64,000 bases of DNA, from the NCBI GenBank assembly GCA_016858145.1, contig JAEHOE010000027.1, positions 496,001 through 560,000 of the forward strand, written 5' to 3'. Source of the stretch: Edaphochlamys debaryana (lineage: Eukaryota > Chlorophyta > Chlorophyceae > Chlamydomonadales). Positions 1 to 10,900 of this stretch are shown here, one piece after another. The first letter of the stretch is position 1. Every line of letters begins with the position of its first letter. The notes under the pieces are model-generated. The model had not been told where the DNA came from and searched no databases. It saw only the letters and a program-made list of their open reading frames with translations. Position numbers and translations under genes: made by a program.

Positions 1-1038
1 CAGCGGCCACTGGCGGCATCGCTCGGGGCCTGGGGCCGGAGTCAGTCGCCGTGGACCCCGGGGTGGAGACAAACGAGGCCGAGTGGGCGGTTCTGCGGAG
101 TGGGCTGTGCGGGGGTGTTGTGGAGCAGCCGCAGGCGGCGGCAGCGGCGCAGCCCGCGTCTGCTGGAGCGGCGCAGCTGGTTGCTGCTGAGGATGAGGAT
201 GCGGCGGCAAGGGCGGCTTCGTTGAGGCTGGCCAGGCTGACTTCGCGAGACGCCAGCCCTGCGGGGCCGCCGCCGGGCACGTGTCCACGCCATTCGCTGG
301 GCTCCGCCGGTCGCGCCGGCCCCGAGCGCAATAGCCTTGCGGCGGCCGCCAGGCCAGGGGTACCGGTGTCTGGGTCGGTCTGGTGGCTTGCGAACTGCAG
401 CTGTGCGGCAGCACAGCGTGCCACGACCCTCAAGCCGAGGGATCCCTCGAAGTCAGGGCCCAGGCCCAGCCTGCTGCGAGCCGGTGCCGTCGGTGCCGTT
501 GTGGGCTGCTGCTGCCCAGGCTTCCCCGCGCCAGCGTCCGAGACCGGCAGCAGCAGCGCTGTGCCGGACCCGTACGGCGACGCAAACCGCCAGTACGTCG
601 TGTACGTCACGTCGTACGACACGCGCGGCAGGCAGACGAAGAGATCTGCCAGGAGGGCAAGGACCAGGCCGACGAAGAGGCACGGTGCTCCCGGGTGTAC
701 GGCCCACGCCACCAGCTGGCTGGCCACGTGGACCGCGCTTACTAAGACGTTGACGTTGACCGGGTTACGGCTATAGATCGGGCAGTAGCGAGCGGGCAGG
801 GCCACGAGTACGGCACCCAGGAGCAGCAGCATGCTAGAGGCTGCAGCCAGGCCGGCGCCCGCGAAGGCGAGCGCGGGGGCCCCCTGCTGCAGCTGCTTCG
901 CATGGAGTGACTGGGCAGATAGCAAGCCCAGATGCACGAGAGGGAGCGGGGCGGAACCCAGCAGGGCTAGGGCACGCGCGACGAGGACGCATCGCCGGTA
1001 GCCCACGCGGATGCGGCGCTCCGCTAGCTGAACCACGT
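1..1038 (-). CDS. multi-pass membrane protein, 3' part only (unrecognised)
   Basis: An acceptor (CAG at 1041-1039) opens a frame that stays open to the left edge of the window. It begins VVQLAERRIRVGYRRC and has at least three hydrophobic stretches: about LALLGSAPLPLVHLGLL, AAASSMLLLLGAVLVALP and LFVGLVLALLADLFVCLP. After these comes a soluble region rich in Ala, Ser, Pro and Gly. The third-position G/C bias is strong in this frame and weak in the overlapping plus-strand frames. The exon enters in phase 1. A short upstream exon ending at a GTGAGG donor near 1133 would supply the right phase, but I could not join it to a start codon. I do not recognise the family. The membrane nature is seen in the sequence; the function is unknown. 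Confidence 0.5.
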
Positions 1039-3209
1039 CTGCGGAGGAGGGGTTGGGGGTGTGCGAGCGTGATACTGATGGGTGGGCACCGTGTCGGCCC
1101 AGATGGAGGGCGAGCTCCCGTGTCAGGCCTCACCGTGGGGCCGAAGGCGGTGCTGGTGGCTAGCCCTGCATGTCGGCACGTCCGCGCTTGCGTGGTCGCG
1201 GCACCTGCGATGCGAGCAGCAAGGCAGGTGTTTGGTTCACTGTAACAACAGTATCACGCTCTCTGCGGCCCTGCGTGCACCTGGAGCACGAGCTGCCGGA
1301 GCTGCATCTCTGCCCCGAAAGTGCCCAGCGGGCTTCCAAACGCAATACGAGACCCATCAACGGCAGCATGCATTCTAAGTATACGCGAGCTGTACTTACA
1401 GCTGTGAGCTCGAGCGGGCCGTCTCCAAGCTGCTGGGTTGGACACAGCCGTTCGCCATTCTGTTGCCCCTTTCGTGACTTGTAGCTAATGCTTGTCAACA
1501 TACATCATGCCATAGCGGCATGGCGGCTGGTGACCGGGAGCCATTGCTTCGCCGAGTCCGCACCTCGCCGTGGCGTCACAGTGCGGCGTGGCGCGGGAGT
1601 CAACGGCTAAGCTCTTGAGCGGTAGATACCATACGGAATGGCGCTGGACTACGAAACGCTTGGGTACGTCTGTGACGACTTGGGACGACCCAGATTTGTT
1701 TCAGATTGAGCATCACCCGACACACGTCACAACGGCGAAGGAGACACAAGGAGACAGAGCATGCGCCTTCAAAGTGAGCTGCCTCCGTGGAACCCTACCT
1801 CGCCCCGGTCCTCGGCCCATATGTCACCATCGGCACCGGCGGTGTTGCCGCCCGACCACCACAGCTCCAGTCGTAGCCCGCCCCACCCCACGCAACACTG
1901 CAACCCCGGCCGCATCACATTTTCTGTACCTTGCGGACGCCTCTGAAGCAGCACAAGTGGCGTCGCGATCCCCTTGTGCCATCCGACAGCTAGGTGGACC
2001 GTGGACGCCCCACAGCCACACCCCTCTACTCAACATGCCCCCTCACATGTGCATTACAGAACGCCCTGAACAAGCGTGCCAGCAAGCTCACGACACCATC
2101 CCGGCCAAATTCAAGATCCAACAGTACGCCTATGTATGTAGTCGTGCATTGCGCGCCACCAGCCGCCACCCTCACGGTCAACCCCAGTCAACCCCGAACC
2201 CAGCGCTTGCCAAGACCAGGAGGCTCGGCATCCCTGACGCAAACGGCCACACAGGGCCATACACAGCACCAGACGGCCCCGCATGACAGCTCAGATACCG
2301 GTAATGTCCATCGATCCCTCTGGACCCAACCCTACCGGGCGACCCGAGCCCCAGCCTGAGAGCCGCTTGCCCGCCGGGGTCCCATGCGGCTAGCTTGCTG
2401 CTTCCTGCCAACGCCTTCCTGCCAACGCCAGCCTTCCTCCTTTGGGAGTGGGGGATGGGGGGCCGCTCTCCTCGCCACACCAGGCTTAGCCGAGGCCTCC
2501 CAGTGCTGCCGCATGCGCCTTCCCATGGCCTCGAACTGCCTGCGGCCTCGCCCTGCCCAGGCACCAGCGCCGTGCTCACTTGGGCGGGGGCGGGGGGTAC
2601 GACACGGGTGGGCCCTGCGGCGGGTACGGCTGCCCCTCCACCGCCATGACTTGCTGTGGTGCGTAGTAGACTACAAGGGCAAGGGCGGGGCAGGGGATGG
2701 GACAGGCTCAGTACTGAAGCTCCGTATGAGCACGGAGGCGGGCCTCCTTCTTACGGTACATACGCGGGTGACTGACACGGCTCAATAAAACGACGGCATA
2801 GGTGACGGGCTCGACGAAGCTCAGACTAAATATCGAGCACAGATAGCTTCGCTGCCACGGCTGAAGCGAGGACCGACTCCGCCCACCTGGCGCTCCAACG
2901 GCCATGGCGGTTGGGTCCACGTCAATCTGCGGAGCACGGCGCAGAAACAAGGGAAGGAGCACGGCTCAGAAGAAGGAGGACAGCGCACTGATGCCCACGT
3001 GACACCTGCCAAGGACGGACATGGCCCTAGCCATGCGGTACGAAGGTCCTGCTTTTCACCCCTTTAGGACCTCCTCGGTCTCCCTGGTGGTCTGGGGGCG
3101 ACGGCCGTCCCTGGCTGCATCCCCACCCATGCAGGCTCCCCAGCAGCCCCCTTCAAGCCTCCAGCGCCTTTGCCGTGTACCCTGCCTCTCGCGGCCACAG
3201 GTCGCAAGC
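1039..3209. other. unresolved stretch: introns or 5' exons of the membrane protein, or intergenic
   Basis: Only short, weak frames are present. A segment on the minus strand near 1379-1284 is bounded by a TTAG acceptor and a GTGCAC donor and could be an upstream exon of the membrane-protein gene, but its frame is ambiguous. From about 1500 to 3200 I see no exon supported by splice sites, codon bias or similarity, and no RNA gene. Confidence 0.3.
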
Positions 3210-4567
3210 TCAGCCCGCGCCTGGGCCTCGCCTGGTCCCCACCTGGGCCCAGTACGAGCCGTGCACGCGTCCGATCTTGAGAGTGGCCCCACCCGCCGCG
3301 AAGGCCGCCCGGTGCCGGTCCAGAACCGCCTGCACACAGAGCAACCCAAGACACCCCGTTGGCGTCAACTTGCACACGCCAGGAGAAGTGCGAGCGGCCT
3401 TCTGGGGTGTTGCTCGCGGGCCGCGCGAGAGCTCCCTGTGTTAGTCTGGCGCGAATCCTAAGCCAGGCCAGCTGGTGCGGTCACGTGGCTCCCTGCAGCC
3501 CTTCCGACCCCCTGCCAGCCTGGCTCACTGCCCAAACCCTCGTCTCTCTAGTCCGGGCCCAGGGTCCCGGGCCTGGGCGCTCACCCCCAAACTGGGCCTA
3601 CCCCCGAGCGTGCCCTGGTGCACTGTGCTGTACCGGCATTGCGCTTTGCTTCATACCACGGCCCTCGCCCCCACCTGCAGTTGCGGCAGCCATGGGCCGT
3701 AGTCGTCGCCGGGAAAACACCCAAACCCGACCACGAGCACTGAGAAGGCAGGAGGCGGGGTGGGGGGGGAGAGAGGATGGATGGGTGGGGGCTCAGTGAG
3801 CTGGTGGGCTCGGTGGGTGGGTGCTGCTACGTGCTGCTACGTATCCCACCCCTCTCCAGACCCCCACCCACCCCAAGCCAAGCCAAGCTTCGCGAGAAGT
3901 CTCAAGCCTCGTCCCGGCCTAAGGCCTCCCGCCCCAAGCCCGGCTTACTGATGCAGAAGCCAGCCAGCCAGGAGCAGCAGAACTCCATGGACGGTGTCTG
4001 CGGGGCCGCCGGGTCCAAGTATGGATTCACGGCTGCGCTCGTCCGACAGTCTGACTGGGCCGGATGCTTGGCCGTACGCTCGTCCTGGGGCTTAGCCAGG
4101 TCCCTGAGGGTGGACCCCGCCCCATGGTCTAGGGCCCACCTACCTGGAGGTATGGATGCGTGTGCGTGAGCTGCTGCAGGTCAGTTACGAACAGGCCCCA
4201 CACCTGAAGGCGGGGTGACAGACAGGGGCTCGTGGGATTAAGGATTGTGAGGATGGCTCGGTGGTGATGTGGGGGGAAGCCGGGGGAAGGCCCATGGTGG
4301 AAGGTGCGTGAGGGTGCGTGGAGGCGGGGGACTCACCTCGGGCTGAACGCGCCCCACGAGCTGCGATGGGAACGCATTTGAGTCTCGCGAGAGAGTGATC
4401 GTTCGCCGTGCCCCAGAACCGCCCTTCTTGAACTGACGGCGAGCGAGAGGGGGAAAAGGAGTTGGAGCATGCGCACTCAGGTCGCGCGTTACCTCGGCCA
4501 CCGCCTGGGCAAGAGAGCGCACCTCGACGATGACGCGAAACTGCGTCTCCTGCCACGGGGCGACCAT
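3210..4567 (-). CDS. Erf4/GOLGA7 (GCP16)-like protein, putative palmitoyltransferase partner
   Basis: Six exons join in phase: 4567-4493, 4432-4337, 4203-4144, 4084-3949, 3739-3675 and 3329-3210. They encode about 182 aa starting MVAPWQETQFRVIVEV. The central block, with TITLSRD, then FPSQLVGRVQPEVW, then MEFCCSWLAGFCI running into the hydrophobic MLVVGFGCF, follows the order of the Golgin A7/Erf4 domain (FP-x-x-L-x-x-R-x-x-x-x-x-F, then a hydrophobic cysteine-rich segment). In yeast and animals this family is the accessory subunit of Ras palmitoyltransferases (Erf2/ZDHHC9) at the ER or Golgi; that role here is inference. The fourth acceptor (after TAAGCCCCAG) was chosen because the nearer CAG would give an immediate stop. 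The C-terminal exon is the least certain. tRNase Z lies upstream on the same strand. Confidence 0.58.
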
Positions 4568-4983
4568 CCTCGCTCTGCGTCGCGCGTAGGGTGGCCCCTG
4601 CGATGCCTGTCGCTCTACGTCAGGGGTGGCCCCGACAATATGGATGGTTCTATGCCTGCTGTTGTTGCTATGAGGCTATAGCAACGCAACAGTCGGTCGC
4701 GTGTAGAGTTGGCTCGGGACGGTCTCGCGAAACCGACGAGCTTCGTTGTTCAGAGTATTAACTCAGCGACTGTGTGTGTGCAGCGGTATGGCAAAGATGG
4801 CTGCGTTAGGATGCGTGGCGACATCCGGCAGCCCTGGGCACCTGCTCTTCATGGTGCCCCTCCCAGCCTCGCCCCAGCTCCAACCTGGCCACCGCCTCCT
4901 GAACAACTGAGCTCCCCATCGCCTCACATGGTACCAGGCCTTCCCCTCAACCCTCGCCCGTCACCCTTCCCGCTTCTACAGAC
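4568..4983. other. intergenic spacer between two minus-strand genes
   Basis: This lies between the start codon of the Erf4-like gene and the stop of tRNase Z, so it should hold the tRNase Z 3' UTR and the Erf4-like promoter. I see no convincing TGTAA signal on the minus strand and no further coding. Confidence 0.4.
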
Positions 4984-7900
4984 CTACTCCGCGCCCTGCT
5001 TGGCCTCCTCCCCTCCTAGCTCCTCGCCTCCCCCTTCCTCCGCTCCCCCTCCCTGCTCGCCCTCCTCAGGCCCCGGCTCCGCCAGGGCCAGCGCCAGCGG
5101 CGGCAGGGCCAGCGGCGCCGCTGGCAGCGCCGTCAGCGGCAGCAGCAGGCCGTCAAATGCCGGCAGCGGGCGGCGGCGCAGCGGCAGCGCCCAGGGGTCG
5201 ATGCCGGCGGGGACGCGGGGGTAGCGCTGGCTGAAGTGGGTCAGGACGGTCCTGTGGGCGGGGGCGAGGAAGGGGTACAAAGGTCAGGGCCGTGTTGAGG
5301 AGTGTGCAGTGAAGGGAGCAGGATCGAGTTCGGGCTTCGGTTGTGAAGACACGACGGAAGCGCATTGAAAGCCGCGGGGTCGAGTTCGGGCTTGAGGTGC
5401 AGAGGCATGACGGGGTGTTGTCCAAGGCGGTGTTGGGCATGGGCGCAGCAAACCAACCCCAAGGTCCCCAGCCTGCTTGGTCCCCGGCCGCCCCCCCCAC
5501 CTGTAGGCGCCCATGGCTTCCGCCACCGCCGCCGCCTCGGCTGACGTGGAGTGGCGCTTGCCCCGCGCCTGGGTAGGAGAGTGAAACGGGGGACGACAGC
5601 TGAGCGCGGCGGGCACTGACCCAATGCGGTGGGGCGGAGCAGGACACTTGGGGATCGCCTTCCCACCTGCTGCTCAAGGCATGGCTCGAAGGTGCCCTCA
5701 CACTCCCTCTTCCCCTGCCGCTCCTCCCCCATTGGCACCCAAATCACCCCTCATTCCACCCCCCGTCCAGTTTCCCCGACACGGTCCCCTCCACCCCACC
5801 TGGTGCTCCAGGCAGGGCTCGAAGGTGGCCTCGTGCACGAGCAGGGTGGCGCCGCGGCCCGCGGCCACCAGCGCGGGGCAGGGGCGCGTGTCGCCTGGGG
5901 GCAGAGGGGGGGGTGCAGCGGGAGGGAGAAATATCAGAGAGGGGAGCGGGGTCCGTGTCGGTGGACGGCATGTGTGGTGTCAGGTGTTAGACCTAGAGCC
6001 ACATCAGACTCGAGCCCCGGCCCTCCCACGCGCTCACCAACACCAGTTTCTGACAAAGAAAGGGCTTATCCGGGTTATCCCCTGTCCGGTATTTTGTCGC
6101 CCGAACCGCTCACCCGAGTACACCAGCTTCCAGCCGTCGCCATGCTCCAGCACCAGACCCCACGCGTCCCTGCGGGAAGCAGCGGGAGGCAGCGGTGGGC
6201 AGTGGCCGACAGTGGGAGGTAGCGGGAGGCAACGGTGGAGGCGTGTCGCTTGGATCGACTGAGCGCTGCGCCACGCAGAGCTGGGAGTCGACGCCCGCAA
6301 AACCGAACCCTTCACAGCCTTGCTTACAACCTTAAACGGCCCCAAGGCCCAAGGCAACACAAGCCCGGAACCTGGCATGCAGGCCGTCGGTCCGCCCTGC
6401 AACCACCCTCACCTGCAGTGGTGTACACCCACGGAGCGCCAGCCCACCAGGCCGCACCGCGCCGCGGCCGCCGCCGCCACGGCCCTGCCCGCAGCTGCGG
6501 GGTCCTGGGGCTGGTAGGGCCCCGCCGGTGGGCCGTAGGGCCCGGGGGCGTAGGGCGCGTGTCTCGGCGGGGGCGGGTGGGAGGGGTACGCGTAGCCCTG
6601 CTGGGGTGGAGCGTAGGGGTGTTGGGGCGGCGGGTAGGGAGGCGGTGGGCCGTAGCCGGCGTGGTGCGGTGCAGGCGGGGCCGGCTGCTGCCACTGGGCC
6701 GACGCCTGCCCCTGGGGTTGGTGCTGTGGGGGCCAGGGCTGCGCGTTCGGGGCAGCGGGCTGCGTCCAGTGCTGAGCTTGTGGCTGTTGGGACGGCGGCG
6801 CAGCTCCCGCGGGGGCAGTGGCGGAGGCGGCTGCGGCTGCGGCCGCACCGCGCTGCTGCTGGTGCCAACGCAGCCGGGCCGCAGCGCTGGGGCCCGGCCG
6901 GGCCCCACCCGGGCCCGCCGCTCCGCCTGCCCCGGCGCCGCCGGCTGCGGCATCTAGGCCCCAGGCATCTTCAGCCGAAGCTGCAGACGGGGCCCCACCG
7001 GGCCCCAAGGCGAGGCCCAGGGGCGGTGGGCAGCAGGGGCACGGGGCCTGGCCGGGAGCTGCAGAGGCTCCGGGCCAGCTGGGGCCCGGGCCGCGCCCGG
7101 GCCCGGGAGGGGCTCCTTCCTGGCCTGAGCCAGAGGCGGGGGCAGCCGGTTGGGGTGGCTGCAGGGCGCCTGCGGAAGGAGGCGGCAAGTGAAAGTGTTT
7201 GGGCCCAAGTCAGATCTTGCCGTCTTGTTGTACCGCTTGTGTGCCATTCCGACCAGCCGGCAAAAGACAAGCCATTTTACCCCCACGGAGGTCAAGTCGT
7301 GCCACACTCACTCCCAAAGCTTCCGCGCATCCCCACGATATGCCACCACCTGCGCCAGCCCGCTCCCGAAAACCCAAACCGGCCAAGGCCGTCGCTCACC
7401 CACGAAGTCTGCGCAGTGCAGGAAGTCAAACCGCCATGTGGGGTGCAGGGGTCCCACAGACGCCAGCCAGCGCCCCACCTCCTGCACACAGCACACCCGG
7501 GTGACAAGGAGGGGAGCTGTTAGGAGGCCGAGCCGTGTCCAGCTCACCGCCCACAATCTCAGAGCCCGGTCCCGCTGCCGCCACCGCCCAGGGGTGTTTC
7601 AGGCGATAACAACAAGCAGCGCTCCGAGCCACACGGGCCCGCGACGGGTGCGCGGGAGGCTCCTTGCCAAGGCCCCGTGTCCCCTCTTCGTCTATCCAAA
7701 GGCCCCGACTCCAACCCACCGCGGGACCAACCACCAGCAGAGGCGGGCCCAGATGCGCCGCGCTGCCCGAGCCGCCCGCGCCGGCCGACCGCGCCTCTGC
7801 CGCCGCCCGGACCTCCAGCAGCGCGGGCAGCCCAAGCACGTGGTCTGGGTGCTTGTGGGACAGCCACACGATGGCCAGGGCCCGAGCCTATTTGGCCGGA

Positions 7901-10900
7901 CATAGGAGGGCAGGCAGGGGGTGTGGGACCAGGTTATGCATGCTAGCGGTGCGAGCAGTGGGGCTTGCCGTGGCAGCTGGACTAGGCAGTCCAAATCCCC
8001 ACACCCCGCGCCCAGTAGGCTTCTAACCCAGATTCAGATTCCACGATCCAGGTCAGCAGGTTCAGTTGACTTTCTAATACGTTTAGGTCCAAGGCCTCAC
8101 CTGTGCGGCCGCGCCCTTGGGCCCCAGCCACCGTACAAGTGCGCCGTACGCCCCCTCCCCCGCGTCGATGAGGATCGAGCAGGTGGGAGCCGGCTGCTGC
8201 TTGGCCATGGAGGGCGCCTGGGCGGGCGGTGCCTGGTTGGCAGCGGAATCCTGGCTCGCGCCGGGAGGGTGGGCGGGTGCTGACGTGGCTGACGTGGGCG
8301 GGGCTGTGGGCGGCGGGTGGGCCTGGCGCGGCGGGCGCAGCCCCGTCAACAGTACGGCGGAAGATCCGCGGTACTTTGACGGCTCGGCGCTGCCCGTGCC
8401 CAGGAAGAGGAGGGCCACGCCGTCGGCGGCGGCGGTGGCGGCGGCGGTGGCGGCGGCGGTGGCAGGGCTGGGGTGGAGGGAGGGATGTGGAGCCGGCGGC
8501 GGCAGGAGGCAGGGTGGCGTCGGGACGTCGTCGATGGGGTCGGTCTTTTGCGGGGCGGTTGGGTCGGCTGGGGCGTCGGCCGTAGCGGCGAACCTAGAGA
8601 AGTGTGAGCGGTACGTTCGGAGCGCAGCGGCTGCGGTTGGACCGAGCGCGCTATCAGTGGCCTCCGTAGGCGCCCCCGAGACGCTCTGGTCCCCATGAAG
8701 GGCTCTCTCTCTCAGCTCCTGCGAACCAGCCTCTGGCTCCTTGCGCTGTGCTTGTGTCGCCACCTCATGGCCGTCGGGGTTAGGTGCCGTAAGCGCGGCT
8801 TCCTGGCCCGCAGCCCGCAGCCTCCGCCGCAGCTCTTGCGCCGCGGCGCGATTGTCCAGGGCCCCTGCTGCGCCTGCCTCGGCGCCCCCTTCCCCGCCGC
8901 CAGCGCTCGCGACGGTTCGGCTTCCGCACTGCGGCCCGTCGTCTTCACTGTAGCCCTCGGGTTCGTCAACGCCATCCACGGGATCCACCACTTCAGGATC
9001 TTCACGTGGTCCTGTGTCGCTTGGACTTCCTGTAGCAACTGCAGCAGCACCGGGAGGCACCGCGGGGCCTGAGGAGCCGCCAATGTCGGGTGCCACCGCG
9101 CCCGCGGCCCCCTCCCCGGCAGCGTCGGTGTTGGCCGCTGCCGCCGCCAAGCCGCCGCCGCGCATCACCGCACGCAGCCTCGCCGCGACGCTGCGGTTGG
9201 CGGCTGGGTCGAGGCTGCTCGGGCCGGCGGCCGAGGAGGGTGCCGGAGGTGGGGCAGGAGCGCCAGCAGGCAGGGCCGGGTGGGACTGGCCGTCGGGGCC
9301 TGCCCATGAGGCGTGAGGTGCGGGGGCTTGTGAGGGGTCCGGTTGGGGCTGCCCTGGGTACGGGTGCTGTGGCCATGACTGCTGGGGATGGGGTGGTGGG
9401 TAGGGCTGGTGGGAGGGGTAAGGCGGGGGCTGGGGCGCCGGCGCCGCATGCGCCCAGCCGTTCTGGGGCTGGTAGCTCGGTGGCGGCTGGGAGTACGGCG
9501 GAGGGCCGGCAGCGTACGCGTTGTACGGCGGCGGCTGGTACGAACTGTACGGCGGCTGACGAGCAACAGAGTACGTGGGCAGCATGACGCGGCCCACGCG
9601 GTCCGCCGGGCCGTACGGGGCGGCCGCCGCCGCAAGCTCAGCCGCCGCCGCCGCCGCCGGATCGACGGCGTACCCCGGCCATCCCGACTGGTTTTGTGTC
9701 GCGTACTGCGGCGGCGCCGCCACGCCCCAGCCGCCGCCAGCCGGCGGCGGTGCCCCCAGCGGCGCCGCCGGTCCCGACCAGCCGCTTGCGCCGTTGCCGT
9801 ACGCTTGGCTGCCGTACGCGGCCCCATGGGGGCCCGGCGGCGGTTGGTCGGGGACCATGAGCTCCTGAGCGGCGCTATGACCAGAGGGCACGCCGCCGCC
9901 GGCTGCTGACGTGGCGCCCTGCCACCGGGGCGGCCTCAGCAGGCGCTCGGCGTCCGTCCGCCGCACCAGCTGGGGGCACGCCAGGGCCAGGGCCTGCGGG
10001 GGAGCGCGGTGTTGGTAGGTGAGGAAAGGGAGGGTCAGAGACTTTGAAAAGTTTGGGTAGGGACGGGATCTTCATACGTGTGGCTGGCTGAGGTCGCTTG
10101 GATGCAAGCAAGCGAGACGCGTGATTGCTCGTGGTAAAGGCACGACGCGGGGAGCAAGCACGCGTTGCTGGGCGCCCGCACGCGCCGTGTGCGCCGTACT
10201 GCCGTACCTGCATCATCAGCTCAAGCCCAGACCCGCGCCGCTCCTCGAGCAGCCTCGCCCGCAGCGCCATAGGAGCCGGCAACGGGCCCTCCGCAGCCGC
10301 CGATGCGGCCCCCGCCCCAGCGTCCCCACCCGCGCCCGCGCCAGACCCGCTGCTGCCTGCCTCCCGCACACACATCACAACCGCCGGGGTGGCGGCGGTG
10401 GTTGCGTGCGAAGCGGAGGCTAAGGGATCCGCGGTGGTTGTAGGGTTGGCGGCAGCCGTGGTGGTGAGGACGAGCATGAGGGACGGTAGCAGGTCCCGTG
10501 GCAGGCCCGAGCAGGCGGTGTTCGCACCGCCTCCGCCTCCGCCACTGCCGCCTCCGCCACCGCCGCCGTCGTCAGATGGGCGCGGGGCTTGGGGCTCTGC
10601 CGGTCCGGCTGGCTCAGCCTCCATGGCCTCAGCCGTGGGCCCCGGCTTCGCATCCGCTGCGGGCATTCCTTCTGCAGCCTCCGCCGCCGACACATGCGCC
10701 TCCGCATGGGTCCCTGCCCCTGCCGCCGCTGCGGCCTCCGGCCCCGGCTCCGCCAGCTTTGACCCAGCCTCTGCCCCTGCCCCTGGCGCCTCCGCCGCCG
10801 CAGCCTCCGTGTCCGCAGCCTCAGCTGTCGGCAGGGTCACGTGGGGCTCCTTGCCGCCCTGTCGGGCGCCGCCGCGCCCACCGCCGCCCCCAGCGTCGCC

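Noticed and set aside
6235..7523. Long plus-strand frames rich in Arg and Gly
   Set aside because: Antisense of the Pro/Gln-rich exon 9 of tRNase Z. Arg/Gly-rich composition is the expected mirror of such sequence.
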